Origin: Apiosordaria backusii
Taxonomy: Eukaryota > Ascomycota > Sordariomycetes > Sordariales > Lasiosphaeriaceae
DNA: 64,000 nt
Direction of reading: 5' to 3'
Assembly (NCBI GenBank): GCA_030549205.1
Contig: JAUKTV010000013.1
Location: 1,196,553 to 1,260,552 of the forward strand
Notes under the pieces: model-generated
The model's database searches: none
Told to the model about the DNA's origin: nothing
What the model saw: the letters and a program-made list of their open reading frames with translations, nothing else
Shown here: piece by piece, positions 34,122 through 46,399 of the stretch
Position numbering within the stretch: the first letter of the stretch is position 1
How the letters are laid out: the number at the start of each line of letters is the position of its first letter
Translations under genes and position numbers: made by a program

Positions 34122-34277
34122 TGTTATAGTGCTGATCTTAGGTCTAGGGTAGTGAACTTGTTATTGTAAAAGGAAGAGAAGACTAAAGCCTATAGTTCTG
34201 GTCGTTTTATTTACTTATCGTTAAAGGTATATAACCTTTAAAGTTATAACTTACTTTTACATCTTAATACTATAATA
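34122..34277. repeat. Probable solo or 5'/3' LTR of another retroelement
   Basis: Starts TGTTATAGTGC and ends GTACTATAATA style (TACTATAATA), giving short inverted ends TGTTATAGT/ACTATAATA with the final CA probably RIPped to TA. It is immediately followed by ACCCCCCTCTTTAAA (34,280-34,294), the complement of a polypurine tract, suggesting a minus-strand element whose 3' LTR this is. No partner LTR is in the window. Confidence 0.45.
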
Positions 34278-35356
34278 GTACCCCCCTCTTTAAATCGCAA
34301 TTGACTGTAATTGCTTTTAAATAGAATATAATAAAATAAGTAAATATAATAAGAATTATAGGATAAAAGAGATAATATTTAAGTTTTAAGTTTTATAAGG
34401 TAGTATTGTAGGGTTATAGTAGTAGCGGTTTAATATTATTATAATTAAGTTATATTATTATAATAATAGACCTTATTAGAAATTATTTTTCTATATACTA
34501 TTACAACTGCACTTTACTTTTATATAACTACTGTATTATTAACAAATTAACTGTTTATTATTATAATAATCTCTTTTTTTTTTATATATATCTTTTTATA
34601 CTTTTTTTACAATTAAATTACTATTATTATAATATTAAGTAATAATTATAAGTATATTTAATATTTATATTAAATCCTTAACTATATTACCTTTATAAAG
34701 ATTAATAGATATTTATATTACAATTACTTAGTAATATTAGGGTTTAAACTTAATAAGTTAGTGGCATTTATTAAGATCTATATTTTTAATAAGGTTAATT
34801 TAGTTTTATACTAATAGTACTGTAAGTACTATAAAACTTACTATTTAATAAGTCTGCAATCCCTTTTTAGTTATATTTTAATTATTAATCAGTACTAGCC
34901 TATTGTATTTATAACTAAAGACAATTACAATCTTTAAAAGGTATTGGATTTTTTACTTAACTTTTAAAAGATCGACGACAATAAGGAAAAAGAATAGAAG
35001 AATAAAGAAGAGATAGGTTTATTAATATATTATCTATAGGATAATAAGCTTATTATTTTTAAAAGTAAAACTTTATATATATAAGGTAGACTTACTATTG
35101 GCTTACTTATATTAATTAAGGTTTAATAAATAGGTTTATTAAAGTAAAGTAAACCTTCTATAAAGCTTATAACTTTACTATTAAGTTTAATAAAGACTTT
35201 ATAAAATCTATAAATAAATAGATATTTACTTATATTTTATCTTTAATCTTTTTTAAATAAAGTTATAAAATAAGTTTTTAAAAAAATACTATCTTATTAA
35301 AGTTATTTAGCGCTTATATTCTATTAATAATAACTGTAAAACATTTATAGCCTACG
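34278..35356. mobile_element. RIP-degraded AT-rich sequence, unidentified element body
   Basis: About 1.1 kb with dense stops in every frame. It is likely the internal part of the element whose LTR is at 34,122, cut by copia element B at 35,357. I could not recognise a domain on either strand. Confidence 0.4.
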
Positions 35357-36203
35357 TATTGGAATAGGTATAGCCAATTACAGGCCTAAGGGCCCTGTAA
35401 TTAGTGCTCACATACTAGCTCACAGTGTAGCGGAAGTCTTACACGTAATACCTATAGCTCAGTGCTGGGGTATTAGAATACAGCACCTTATAAGTACTGC
35501 AGGATAGAAATATAGTAGGTAAACAATTGTATTATAGTACTAGCCTTCTATAAATCTACTATAGTAATCTCTATAGTAAGGTTCGTACTTGACCTTTACC
35601 ATATACCTACTGACTAATATACAGTACCTTATATACCCAAGCAGGCAAATAGACCAAAGTACAGCTTAATTAACCTTAAGATTTACTAAGCCCTATAAAC
35701 CACTTACTAAGCCTTCTATAGCTTCTAACCTACAGGGCTTATAGGCCTATAATTTAATATAGTAGTAATATACCTACTTAACTATAAGCCTACTAATTCT
35801 AGGCTAATTTAGCTAGTCCAGTAGTTAACTATAGGTCTTCCAGGTAGCTAAGTTAGCATAGTTTACAGCTCTTTAATAATTGACTTATAGCTATATAAAA
35901 GGGCTGCAAAACCTAGCACCCTTAACTTAAAGTATAGGTTATTGTAAAGTTAAGATTAGGCCACTTATATTGCCTATAGTAGTAAGCCTTAGTAGCCTGA
36001 ATATAAAATTATAGACAGTTTGGCCTACTAGTTAATAGAATGCAGGCCTTTAAATAGCCTTATAGTAAAGTAAGGTACTTAGTAAGTACTAGGTAGCTAA
36101 TAGGTAAGCTATTCTTTCCCTTATACTTAACCTATAGATTAAGTATTAGGAAGCTTTTACTATATAATATAATAGTAGCCACTTACTATAAACTTAAGCC
36201 TTA
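35357..36203. repeat. Left LTR of copia B, 5' portion
   Basis: First of three copies of the same LTR in the window (others at 36,553 and 43,330). The remaining 18 bp lie at 55,333-55,350. Together they give about 865 bp, about 30 bp longer than the other two copies because of an extra segment near 36,110-36,160. Its TTAGGG-like stretch near 35,944 has decayed. Confidence 0.85.
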
Positions 36204-36334
36204 TATTACGGAAGGATACAGGGATACAGGATCTACATACATATATATATATAGCCATCGTATAGTAGACTTCTTCTTAATCAATCAATTATCATACAAC
36301 TAATGTCTTATACCACTATCGTAACTATATAATA
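36204..36334 (+). repeat. 5' LTR of gypsy element
   Basis: 131 bp. Aligns end to end with 55,197-55,327; the visible differences are mostly C/T or G/A changes (for example CCACGCAACA against TATATAATA-type end). Confidence 0.85.
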
Positions 36335-36552
36335 ATAGTAACTGCAAACTTATTTAATTAAACCCCCTAATCTAGGCTAAAAATCGAATTTTTCTAATCG
36401 ATATCTATTAAATCTATACCCTAACTGTTAAGTTAACACCGGCACCTATAGCCTTAGTTAGAAAGCTATATTAGCTACCGACTCCTACTATAACTATAAT
36501 TACGATATTAAATTGCCTTATCTTTACTTTTAAGACCTTTAAGAATATACTT

Positions 36553-37386
36553 TATTGGAATAGGTATGGCCAATTACAGGCCTAAGGGCCCTGTAATTAG
36601 TGCTCACACACTAGCTTACAGTGCAGCGGAAGTCTTACGCGTGATACCTATAGCTCAGTGCTGGGGTACTAGAATACAGCACCACATAAGTACTGTAGAA
36701 TAGAAATATAGTGGGTAAACAATTGTATTATAGTGCTAGCCTTCTGTAAATCCACTATAATAGTCTCTATAGTAGGGTTCATACTCGACCTCTACCACAT
36801 ACCCACTGACTAACGTACAGTACCTCGCACACCCCAGCGGGCAGATAAGCTAGAGTACGGCTTAGTTGACCCCGAGGTTTGCCAAGCCCTATAAACCACT
36901 TGCCAAGCCCTCTATAGCTCCCGACCTACAGGGCCTATAGGCCTATAATTTAATATAGTAATAATATACCTACTTAACTATAGGCCTACCAATTCTTAGC
37001 CAATTTGGCTAGCCCAATAGTTAACTACAGGTCTTACAGGCAGCTAAGTTAATGTAGTTCACAGCTCTCTAAAAATCGACTCACGGCTATATAAAAAAGG
37101 CCGCGAAACCGAGCACCCCTAACTTAAAGTACAGGTCAATGTAGGGTTAGGGTTAGGCTACTTATATTGCCTATAGTAGTAAGCCTTAGTAGCCTAAATA
37201 TAAAATTACAGGCAATTTGGCCTACTAGTTAGCAGAATACAGGCCTTTAAATAGCCTTACAGTAAAGTAAGGTGCCAGGTAAGTGCCGGGTAGCTAATAG
37301 ATAGGCTTTCCTACTTAAGCTTCCACTATATAGTATAATAGCAGCTACCTATTATAAACTAGGCCTTACAGAGATCTAATTTAACA
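36553..37386. repeat. Copia A LTR (3' LTR in minus-strand sense)
   Basis: 834 bp. Markedly less AT-rich than the element's interior. Contains GTAGGGTTAGGGTTAGGCTA at 37,141-37,160, two to three TTAGGG units. Confidence 0.9.
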
Positions 37387-40300
37387 TCCCTCTTCTACTT
37401 ATAGCAAGTAGTAAGCTTAGATTTAAATTTAAGGCCTATTATAGTAAGCTAAAACTAATAAACTAACTAGCTAATTAAAAAAAAAACTAAAATACAAAGT
37501 ATATAAGGCATTAAGGCTTATATATTTAAATATTAAGTAACTACCTTTGTAAGCTAAATTATAAAGGAGAATTAAATATAGGAAGGGTAGTTTTCCAATC
37601 TATTCCTTTATTAACTTTTCCTCTATAGGCCTATTCCTTAAGCTTAAAAGACCTATAAAGGTCTTGAATTTTTAACTAGCTAGTAGTTTAGTTAGCCTAT
37701 TAGTTGGCATTTATTTAGTATTTAAATAATTAATAATAACCTATAATGCCCTAACTTACTTCCTAACTTAATAATATTTTAATAGTATATACTTAGTACA
37801 ATTATAAAGGGCTAGATTATAGGCAATAATTATAAAGCTAGTATTATTACTATATAGAAAGATAAAGCCTATTAAAGTATGCCTTAACTTTTTATAAACC
37901 TCCCTAATCTATAGAGCCTTATAAATAGCCTTAATAAGTATATCGGTTTTAGCTTTTAAAGTAAAGAGGCTTATAGTACTAACTTTCTTTAACTTTTAGC
38001 TTATAGGGCCTCCGGCTACTTTAAATATAAAGCTATAAGTAGATTTTAAGTCCTTTAAATCCTCTATAAAGTCTAAATCTGCAAAGTCTATAAATACTAT
38101 AGTACCTTCTTTTTTAATAGGTCCAATAGTATAGCTATAGGCAATTACTAAATTCTCTATACTGTTTTAATACTTTAAAAGGTTTTTAATAACATTTAGG
38201 TTTACTATAGTAGGCTACTATATATTTCTTAAAAGCTACTATATTATAAAAGTAATATTAAGCCTTATTTAGGTTATTAAATACATTATAGTGCTTACTA
38301 TATATTAAAATAGTATATGATCTAACTTACTTATAGGGCTTCCTTTTAATTTAAGGTCTTTATATTAAGCTACTATTCTAGACTATAAAGGAACTAGTAT
38401 TTTATGGCTATTTTTAAAGTTAAAGGTCTTAATTGCTTTCTATATATACTAAGCTTAACTAAGCTATAGAAGAAAGCGATGCTTATCCTTTATTATTTAA
38501 ACCTTTAAAAAGAAGGAAGCCGGCCTTTTATTTTCTATTAAATAGACTTTATTTAAGCTTTTCTTAAGCCGTTAAATATAGGCCTTATTAAAGCTTATAA
38601 TTAAATAATTATTAATGTAGATTATTATAAAAATCCTAATTTTAAGATTATAGAAAATAGTAAAGTTAGAAATTAACATTATAAAACTCTTTTCTTTTAA
38701 TAACTTAGTAAGTTTAGTTTGCTAAAGTTTAAGGCTTTACTTTAAGCTATATAAGGCCTTAAAAAGGCAAATTATTTAGCTGGTTTTAAGCTTAAAGCCT
38801 TATTTATATAGCTTAGCTTTAATAGCTAAGTCTATTAATTAGTAAAACTTATAAAAGCCTTTAAGTATTGCTATATAATTCTCCTTTTTTAAATAGCTAT
38901 TAAGAAATGCCTTTATAAAATCGATCTACTCTATTTCCTAGTCTAATAAAACTACTATAGTTAGTAATATATATTAAGTAGGTAATATAGTAGTAAAGGT
39001 AAAGGTCTTTATAAAATTTAGGCCTTTCTTTTATAAGAATCCTCTAATAATTAGCTTAGCCTTAAACTTTAAAAGCCTATTTTCTTTATCAGTCTTCTTA
39101 TATAGTATTAACCTACTGGTTAATAATAGACGGTCTTTAAAGAAAGTGCCTTAAAGAAGGAACTTAAAAGTTCCTTAGTTAATTATTTACTTAAATTTAC
39201 TATATATAGCCTTTAATTAGTAGGATTTTTTAAAGTTCTTTAGTATTTATTTTAATATTTAAGGTAATAAATTAGTATTAAAAAGACCCTTAAAGACCCT
39301 ATAGCAATAGGCTTTAGCCTTAGCTAGTATTAATTCTATAAATTAACTAATGCTTATTTTAATATCTTTATTTATACTTAAGTATAGTTCTTCTACTTCT
39401 ATTAGTAAGTAGTCTTTAATAAAAGGTTTTAAACTAACCTTAGAGCCTATAATAGGCTTATTAAAAGGCTTTAGGCTACTATCGATTATAGCCTTTTAAA
39501 TAGTAGGCCTACTAATTGGCTTACTATTAGAGAATTTTTCAGTATTAGCCTATTAGCCAATTTACAAACTTAATCGGCTAACCAAGTTGTATTTAAGGTA
39601 TAGGTCGCTATCTTTATCTACTAATTATAATAGCTTTACTTCTTTTCGGCTTAAATCCCCTTTTAAAATAGTAATAATACTTTGAATTACAGTAGGTTTA
39701 TCTACTATATTTATAAAGGAAGATTTTACTACTGCCTTTCTAACCGGTATTTATACTTAATAGGTCTTACTTTTAAAAATAGCTAATAGCTTACTAGGCT
39801 CTATATAGGTCTATAGCTTTAAAGCTCTAGACTTTTTTTTAATAGGAATAAAGAGCTTTATAGAAAAGCCTATAGCCTTAAACCAGCTTAAGTCTGGCTT
39901 ATAAGAAAGGGAAGGCTTTAATTTATTATAAAGTATTTAATAGAAAGTTAGGTCCCTATTACTAACTATTATATAGTTAATTAATTTAAATACTATAAGC
40001 GTTATATAGTATTATAAATATTAAGGAAGCTATAATAATACTATTATAGTCTATAACCGGTTTAAAAATACTTTAATAAAGCATTTAATTAGGCCATTTT
40101 ACTTATAAATATAGGGCCTAAAAGTAGAAAATTCAATACCTTTAATAGAAAACTTGGCCTATAATTTATAGTTAATTTCTTTTCTACCGTTATAGTAAAA
40201 ATAAATAAGGTACCGATTATAGCGATTCTTTAAGCCTTTAAAAAAGCCTTTTATAGTATTTAATATAGTTAGTCTTTTAACGTTTAGTAAATAAAAGGCC

Positions 40301-43300
40301 TACTTAAACTAGGATTTTCGGTCTACTAAAATTAATACTATAGAAAGTCTATTATAGGGTATAGGCTTAATTTTAAAAGTATTGCCTTTAATAGAACCTA
40401 AAACCTTAGATAAGTCTAGAATAGTAGAAAATTAAAGCCTTCTTATTACCTTAGCTTTATTATAGACTGAATATTAAAAATCTACTTCTTTTATTTAATC
40501 TAGATTTAAAAGCCCAGTAGTAATTTTACTAGTCTTTTTCAATAGTATTAGACCTATATAACCTAACTTAATATACTATTTTAATACTATTTAAAGTAAT
40601 TTACTATAATAGTCTATAACAGTATTAGGGATATTTTTAATAGCCTTCTTAAGTATATAGCCTCCTTAAGTCTCTTCTTAATTAAGTAAGCCAGGGTTAT
40701 TTAAACTATTAGAGCCTTTTATAAGCTAACAGAGCTCTTTAGTAGGTCTGCCCTAATTAAATCCTCTAAAACTAAGGTTACTTAAGCTATTAAGGCCTTT
40801 TATAGGCTAATAGAGCTTTATTTTTTTAAGGCTACCCTAGCTATAGCCTTCTTTATAGCTAAGCTTAAATCCTTTAAGCCTATAGGGCTTTACCTTTTAA
40901 GCATCCGAATTAAAGCTAATAGTACTATTGCTATTTAGCTTTATAGGCCTATTACTAGGCCTTTAAGGGTCTAAATCGACCTTTAAATAGTTATCCTTTT
41001 AAAATAAAGGCCTATTAAAAAGCTCTACTATTAATTTTCATTTCTGATTAGTAACGTTAAAACTTACATTATAATAAATAATAGGTCTTTCTATCCCCTA
41101 TAATTTCAAGAAGAAGCCTAAAGCCTTAAAATCGAATACCGCTATCGGGGCTTTATTAAGCCTATATAGTACTTCCTTTTTAACCTAACCGCTAACTTTA
41201 TAATATAGTATACTATTAAAAAAGTTAATATTAAACTAAGGAATATATAGAGTATTTTTAAGCTTAAGCTTAGTATATTTAGAGGGTTCTTTCTATAAAA
41301 GTACTATAAATACAGTAATTCTAAAGCCTTTAAGTATTAAAAGACCCCCTTCTATATAAATTGTCCTTAGTAAGCTATTATTAAGCTTATAGTTAGTAAA
41401 CTATTTTCGACTATTAATAATATAGTTAATAGATCCAATATCGTATAAAAGGACATCCCTTAAAGAAAGTACTACCAGGGCCTTACCTTTAGCACTTTTA
41501 ATACCTTTAATAGGCTCTATAGGTATTATATAAGTACCTTTATTACTATCGTCACTATTAAAGTCTTCAAAGTCCCTTAAAGTTAAGTTATAGAAGCTTA
41601 CTATATAGGTAAATGTATCTTTAACCTTAAGCTTTTCTTTAAGGCCTTTAAGCCTTTTAAAGCCTTTCTTCTTTTTCTTTTAAAGAAAGCTACTTAAGCT
41701 ATTAGGGCTACTATTACTATTACTTTTAAGCTTCTTACTTAAAAAGACCTTCTTTTTAACACCTTTATAAAGGCTTTCTTTACTTCTATAAGCTATACCT
41801 TTAATAGTAATAAAGGTTAGAATACGCTATTCTTCTAGTAAATCTATTATTAAAAAGCTTAGGTCAATAGTATCTATATTTTAGCCTAGCACTCTAGCAG
41901 TCTATATAACACTCCGTTACCTCTTAGCTTACTATAGGAAGCTCTTTTCTATAGCCTATAGGTATTAATTTACTTAATCTATAGCTTAAAGGTCAATGCC
42001 GGCTAATATAAGCCGGCTAATTACATTAAAGAATTTAACGTTAAAGTCTACTAAAGAGCTTATAAATTAATAGAAGTTTAAAAAGTAGTATTTTCTATAG
42101 AGATTCCCTTACTATAATTTAACGCTATAAGAATATCTCTAAACAAGCAGTTTATAGGCTTTAATAGGGCTTATTTGCTATAAAATAAAAGCCTAAAGGC
42201 CTAAGGCTATACTATTTTAAAATAATATTAATAGTAAGGCCTATTCAGTATTACATTAATAAGCTATTATAATAAGGTCTTCTATAAAAGTAGCTATATC
42301 GATAGTATATAGTATAATATTTAAGCCTTATTTCCATAGATCGAAATTCTTAAGGTCTATAAGCCTTTAGTTAGTAGGGAATTTATAGACCTTTTTAATT
42401 ATTTTAATAGTAATAGTAATATAAAGGATCCTAATAAAACTACTATTAGCCCTAAGCCTTAATTAGTAAGCCGCTATAGCTTTTTAATATATAGCTTTAG
42501 CTACTACTAAAGAAGCGGTTATAGTAGCCTTAGGCTGATTTAAAGCGCTTTAAGCCGTTATTAGGAGCTTAATTTACTTTACTACTTTAATTACAATGCC
42601 TTATAACTATTGAATCTAAGCCTTTTACTTCCTTAATTAAATAGTAAAGGCCTATATACAGTAAGAATCCACTAATTCTTCCTCCCTAAAAGACTCCTAC
42701 CTAGGCCCTATATTTTATATTTTTAAATCTATAAAAGGCTTAGTATACTTACCGCTAAAGCGTCCTATAAGGCTTTAGGACCCTAGCCTAGTACTGTTTT
42801 TAACTAAGGCTTTAACTGTAGTTTACTTTATATAGTAAAAGGGCTAAGTTTATAGTACTTAAGAGCTTTAAAGAATAGGCTCTATTTTATATAGTAAATT
42901 ACTGCAACTACTAATAGCAGTAATAGCTAAAAAGGTCGCTCTACCTTCTTACTTTTTTACCTGCCTTTAGGATTTATAGAACTACCTATCTAACTATAGT
43001 TAAGATAGAAGGCTATTTTTAACTCTTATAAGCTTATAGCTTACAGGCCTTTAATACCCTATTAAGCCTAATTTTTACACACCTTACAGTGCAATAAATT
43101 TAATAGCAGGCGCAAATTTAAACCTTATAGGCCCCCGGAAAACCTAATAAGGTAAGGTAAGCTTAGTATTTACCTTATAACCCTACTTCAATAGGTAGGC
43201 TTTAAAATCAGTGATTTTATAGCCTATTTATAATGCAGTCTACAGTAGCTAAAGCCATTATTTATAGAAGGCTTTAAGCTTAAGCTTATAAGCCTATAAC

Positions 43301-43329
43301 TTAGCTAGGTATCTTCTAGGCTTATAACC
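37387..43329 (-). pseudogene. Copia A gag-pol, RIP-inactivated
   Basis: Reading the minus strand from right to left: a putative primer-binding area next to the LTR at about 43,310-43,329; a Gag-like stretch at about 41,850-42,150 (FNVISRLILAGIDL-like); a protease-like DTGS-type region reduced to Y-D-I-G-S-I-N-Y-I-I-N near 41,400-41,440; integrase/RT remains; and the RT active site Y-I-N-N at 38,608-38,619, in which both Asp codons of Y-V/I-D-D became Asn by G to A. Stops are mainly TAA/TAG replacing Gln or Trp. No open frame exceeds about 60 codons. Ty1/copia assignment rests on the protease and RT text and on the order. Confidence 0.8.
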
Positions 43330-44163
43330 TATTAGAATAGGTATAGCTAATTACAGGCTTAAAAGCCCTGTAATTAGTACTTACATATTAACTTACAGTA
43401 CAGCGGAAGTCTTATATATAATACCTATAGCTTAGTACTAGGGTATTAAAATACAGTACTATATAGGTACTATAGAATAGAAATATAGTAGGTAAATAAT
43501 TATATTATAGTGCTAGCCTTTTATAAATCCACTATAATAGTCTTTATAGTAGGGTTTGTATTCGACCTTTACTATATACCTACCGACTAATATACGGTAC
43601 CTCGCATACCCTAGTAAGCAGATAGGCTAGAGTATAGCTTGGTTAACCCTAAGGTTTGCTAAGCTCTATAAACCACTTACTAAGCCCTCTATAGCTCCCG
43701 ACCTACAGGACCTACAGGCCTATAATTTAGTATAGTAATAATATACCTACTTAACTATAGGCTTACTAATTCTTAACTAATTTGGCCAGCCTAGTAGTTA
43801 ACTATAGGTCTTATAGGTACCTAAGTTAGTATAGTTCATAGCTCTTTAAAAATTGACTTACAGCTATACAAAAAGGACCGTAAAACCGAGCACCCCTAAC
43901 CCAAAGTGCGGGTTAACGTAGGGTTAGGGTTAGGCTACTTATACTGCCTATAGTAGTAGGCCTTAGTAGCCTAAATATAAAATTACAGGCAGTTTGGCCT
44001 ACTAGTTAGCAGGATGCAGGCCTTTGAATAGCCCTGCAGTGAAGTAAGGTGCCAGGCAAGTGCCGGGTAGCTGACAGGTAGGCTTTCCCACTTAAGCTTC
44101 CACCACGTAGTATAATAGCAGCCACCTACTGTAAACTAGGCCTCACAGGGACCTAGTTTAACA
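43330..44163. repeat. Copia A LTR (5' LTR in minus-strand sense)
   Basis: 834 bp. The half nearer 44,163 is nearly unmutated and GC-normal, while the half nearer the interior is visibly more AT-rich. The TTAGGG motif is intact at about 43,918-43,936. Confidence 0.9.
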
Positions 44164-44439
44164 TACTTTTAAGCTTAACTTATCTACTACCTTTAAAAGA
44201 TCTAAACTATCTTAATTTCCTACTTAAAGTAACTTACTAACTTAATACTTTACCCCGGATATCTATAAATATTATACCTAAATTACCCTACTAAAAATCT
44301 CTCTATTAACTCCCTCTATCTACACTATAGCCTTCTATAGCCCTTCCTTATATTAAATCAAATACACTAGCTTAGCCTATTAAAGTGCTAATAAGCATGT
44401 TAGCTAATATAACTATATAATAAACCTAACGCCCTTTAA

Positions 44440-45750
44440 ATATAAGATTTTATTATTACTACCGATATTAAATAAGCCTTAAAGATCGACCTTAATATCT
44501 TTAAAGACAAAGAAGTTAGAGATTAAATACTATTAAAGTAGTTAACTAATAAGTATAATGCCTTTAAACGTTACTTTAATAAGTTTTATAAATATTAGAA
44601 TATTATAAATATCTAACTATATTTATTACCATTAAAAGACCCTTTAAACCTTTTATTTTTAATATAAATAGACTCTTTACTATATTAGAAATAAGCCTAA
44701 AATATATCGGTATAATAGCTATAAATCGAATTCTAGTAATAATAACTATAAATTTAATAGAAATAATTTGACTTTATTTTATACTATTATAGCCTAACCT
44801 CTTTATTTATATATATACCTTTAAATAATTAAAAAACCTTACTATCTATCCTATTTAATAATACTTTAGATATTTATATAAAGCCTATCCTTAATAATAT
44901 ATAGTATAATACATTAGCTTTTATAATATACTAACTTCTCTTTAAGAAAAACCTACCTTTTAATAATTTAACTTTAACAATATAGCTTAGTCTTCTACTA
45001 TTTAATCTAAATCTAGACCTTTCATTTACTTTCTAAGTATTTATATTTAAGTACCTATTAAAGAATAAGCTATTACTTTTAATACTGGTAAATTCCTAAC
45101 TAATCTATATTTCTAAAGCTCTATTTTATAAGAAAGTTAAGTATAGTAAATATAAAGTCCTAATTACTTTACTTAAGATTAGAATTAATTTCCCTTAAAT
45201 ATATAAGTTAGATATACCGGACCTATTAAATAAAGAGAAATAATATTATTAAAAAACAGCTTTCCTTTAATAATAATAGGTTATTAAACCTTCTATAATA
45301 TTTAAACCTATACTTAAGCCTCATCTTTCTATTTAAAGAGAAAGCTGCTAAATACTTTTATTTTCTACCGACATTACTAACCTTACTTTAATATTTAAAA
45401 CTGTTTTATTTAATAAGCCTACTTTAATATTTAAAGCTATACCTATATTTACTAATATATTAAGTTTTACTTAAGAATCTTTTTAAATAAAACGTTAAAT
45501 CGATTTTACTTAAAAGCTTTATAAAAACCTAAAATAGATTTAAAGATAATATATTAATACTTAAATAGCTAAGTTATAGACATTTAAGCTATTTAAGTAC
45601 AGCTTAGCCGATAAATTCGCCAGTACCTTTAAGCTTTTAAGTCTATTTAATAAAGTTAAAAGACATTTAGCTTTAAACTATAAATAAGTAATAATCGATT
45701 TCTTTATACTATCTATAATACCGAAAGCTTAAATAGTCAAAAGGGAGTTT
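44440..45750 (+). pseudogene. Fossil coding sequence upstream of gypsy gag, unassigned
   Basis: Between the copia A insertion and the gag-like part lies sequence that still reads as protein on the plus strand if TAA/TAG are taken as RIPped Gln codons. An example is the segment near 44,461-44,650, with Lys/Asp/Tyr-rich text containing KYNAFKRYFNKFYKY. I recognise no family. It may be an extra 5' frame or an extended Gag. Confidence 0.4.
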
Positions 45751-46399
45751 TTAAATTTTATATAAAGTTGTAACTATATTAGTAATTAAGATATTAAATT
45801 TTAGCCTAATCTTTAAGCAATTCTGCTTTATTAAGCAATATCCCTACTTTATTAAGTAATATCCCTACCCTACTAAATCGTTTAACCTTCTTAAATAAAT
45901 AAGCTACTATTATAGTATAATTATTATAAAGTAAAGAGATATCTTTCTATTTCTTTAAAGTAAAGCAATATCTTTTTTATATTTAGCTTAATAACTAGAC
46001 TTATTAAATAGTTTTATTAATATTAAATATCCTCTTTATAATAAACTTAGTACTTAATATTTTAGTTTAAATTATAATATATTAGCTTATTAATATCTAA
46101 ACTTAAAGAACGTTTAAATAAGCCTATAAATGTTTATTAAAATAACCGACATTACCTATAAGTACGTTAACTGCCTTTATTTCTTTTTATATATTCAATT
46201 CTAACTTTATATTTAAACTCCTTACTTAGCTTAAGTTTAAGATTTAACTTTAGTATATTAAGTATTAAAGGTTTAAAGGAAGGTAGTAACTATAGAGAAG
46301 AAAGTAAAGGTAATAACCTTACTAACTTTATTATAAATGTAAATAGAAATAAATATAAGTAAGTATTCTTTAATAGTCTTAACCTTTTTAATATTACTT

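Larger units (their letters stand above)
36553..44163 (-). mobile_element. Ty1/copia element A, complete but RIP-killed
   Basis: 7,611 bp, with two 834-bp LTRs (36,553-37,386 and 43,330-44,163) and the exact 5-bp target duplication TACTT (36,548-36,552 and 44,164-44,168) in gypsy sequence. LTRs start TATTGG/TATTAG (RIPped TGTTGG) and end TTTAACA. The internal 5.9 kb codes on the minus strand. It is the same family as element B. Confidence 0.92.

Noticed and set aside
37141..37160. TTAGGG repeats as a sign that the AT block is at a chromosome end
   Set aside because: Only two to three units, and they are inside LTR copies, so they say nothing about chromosome position.
35357..44163. Repeated ~834-bp units considered as a CRISPR-like or satellite array
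   Set aside because: The copies are LTRs bounding coding remnants with target duplications; no short regular spacer structure.
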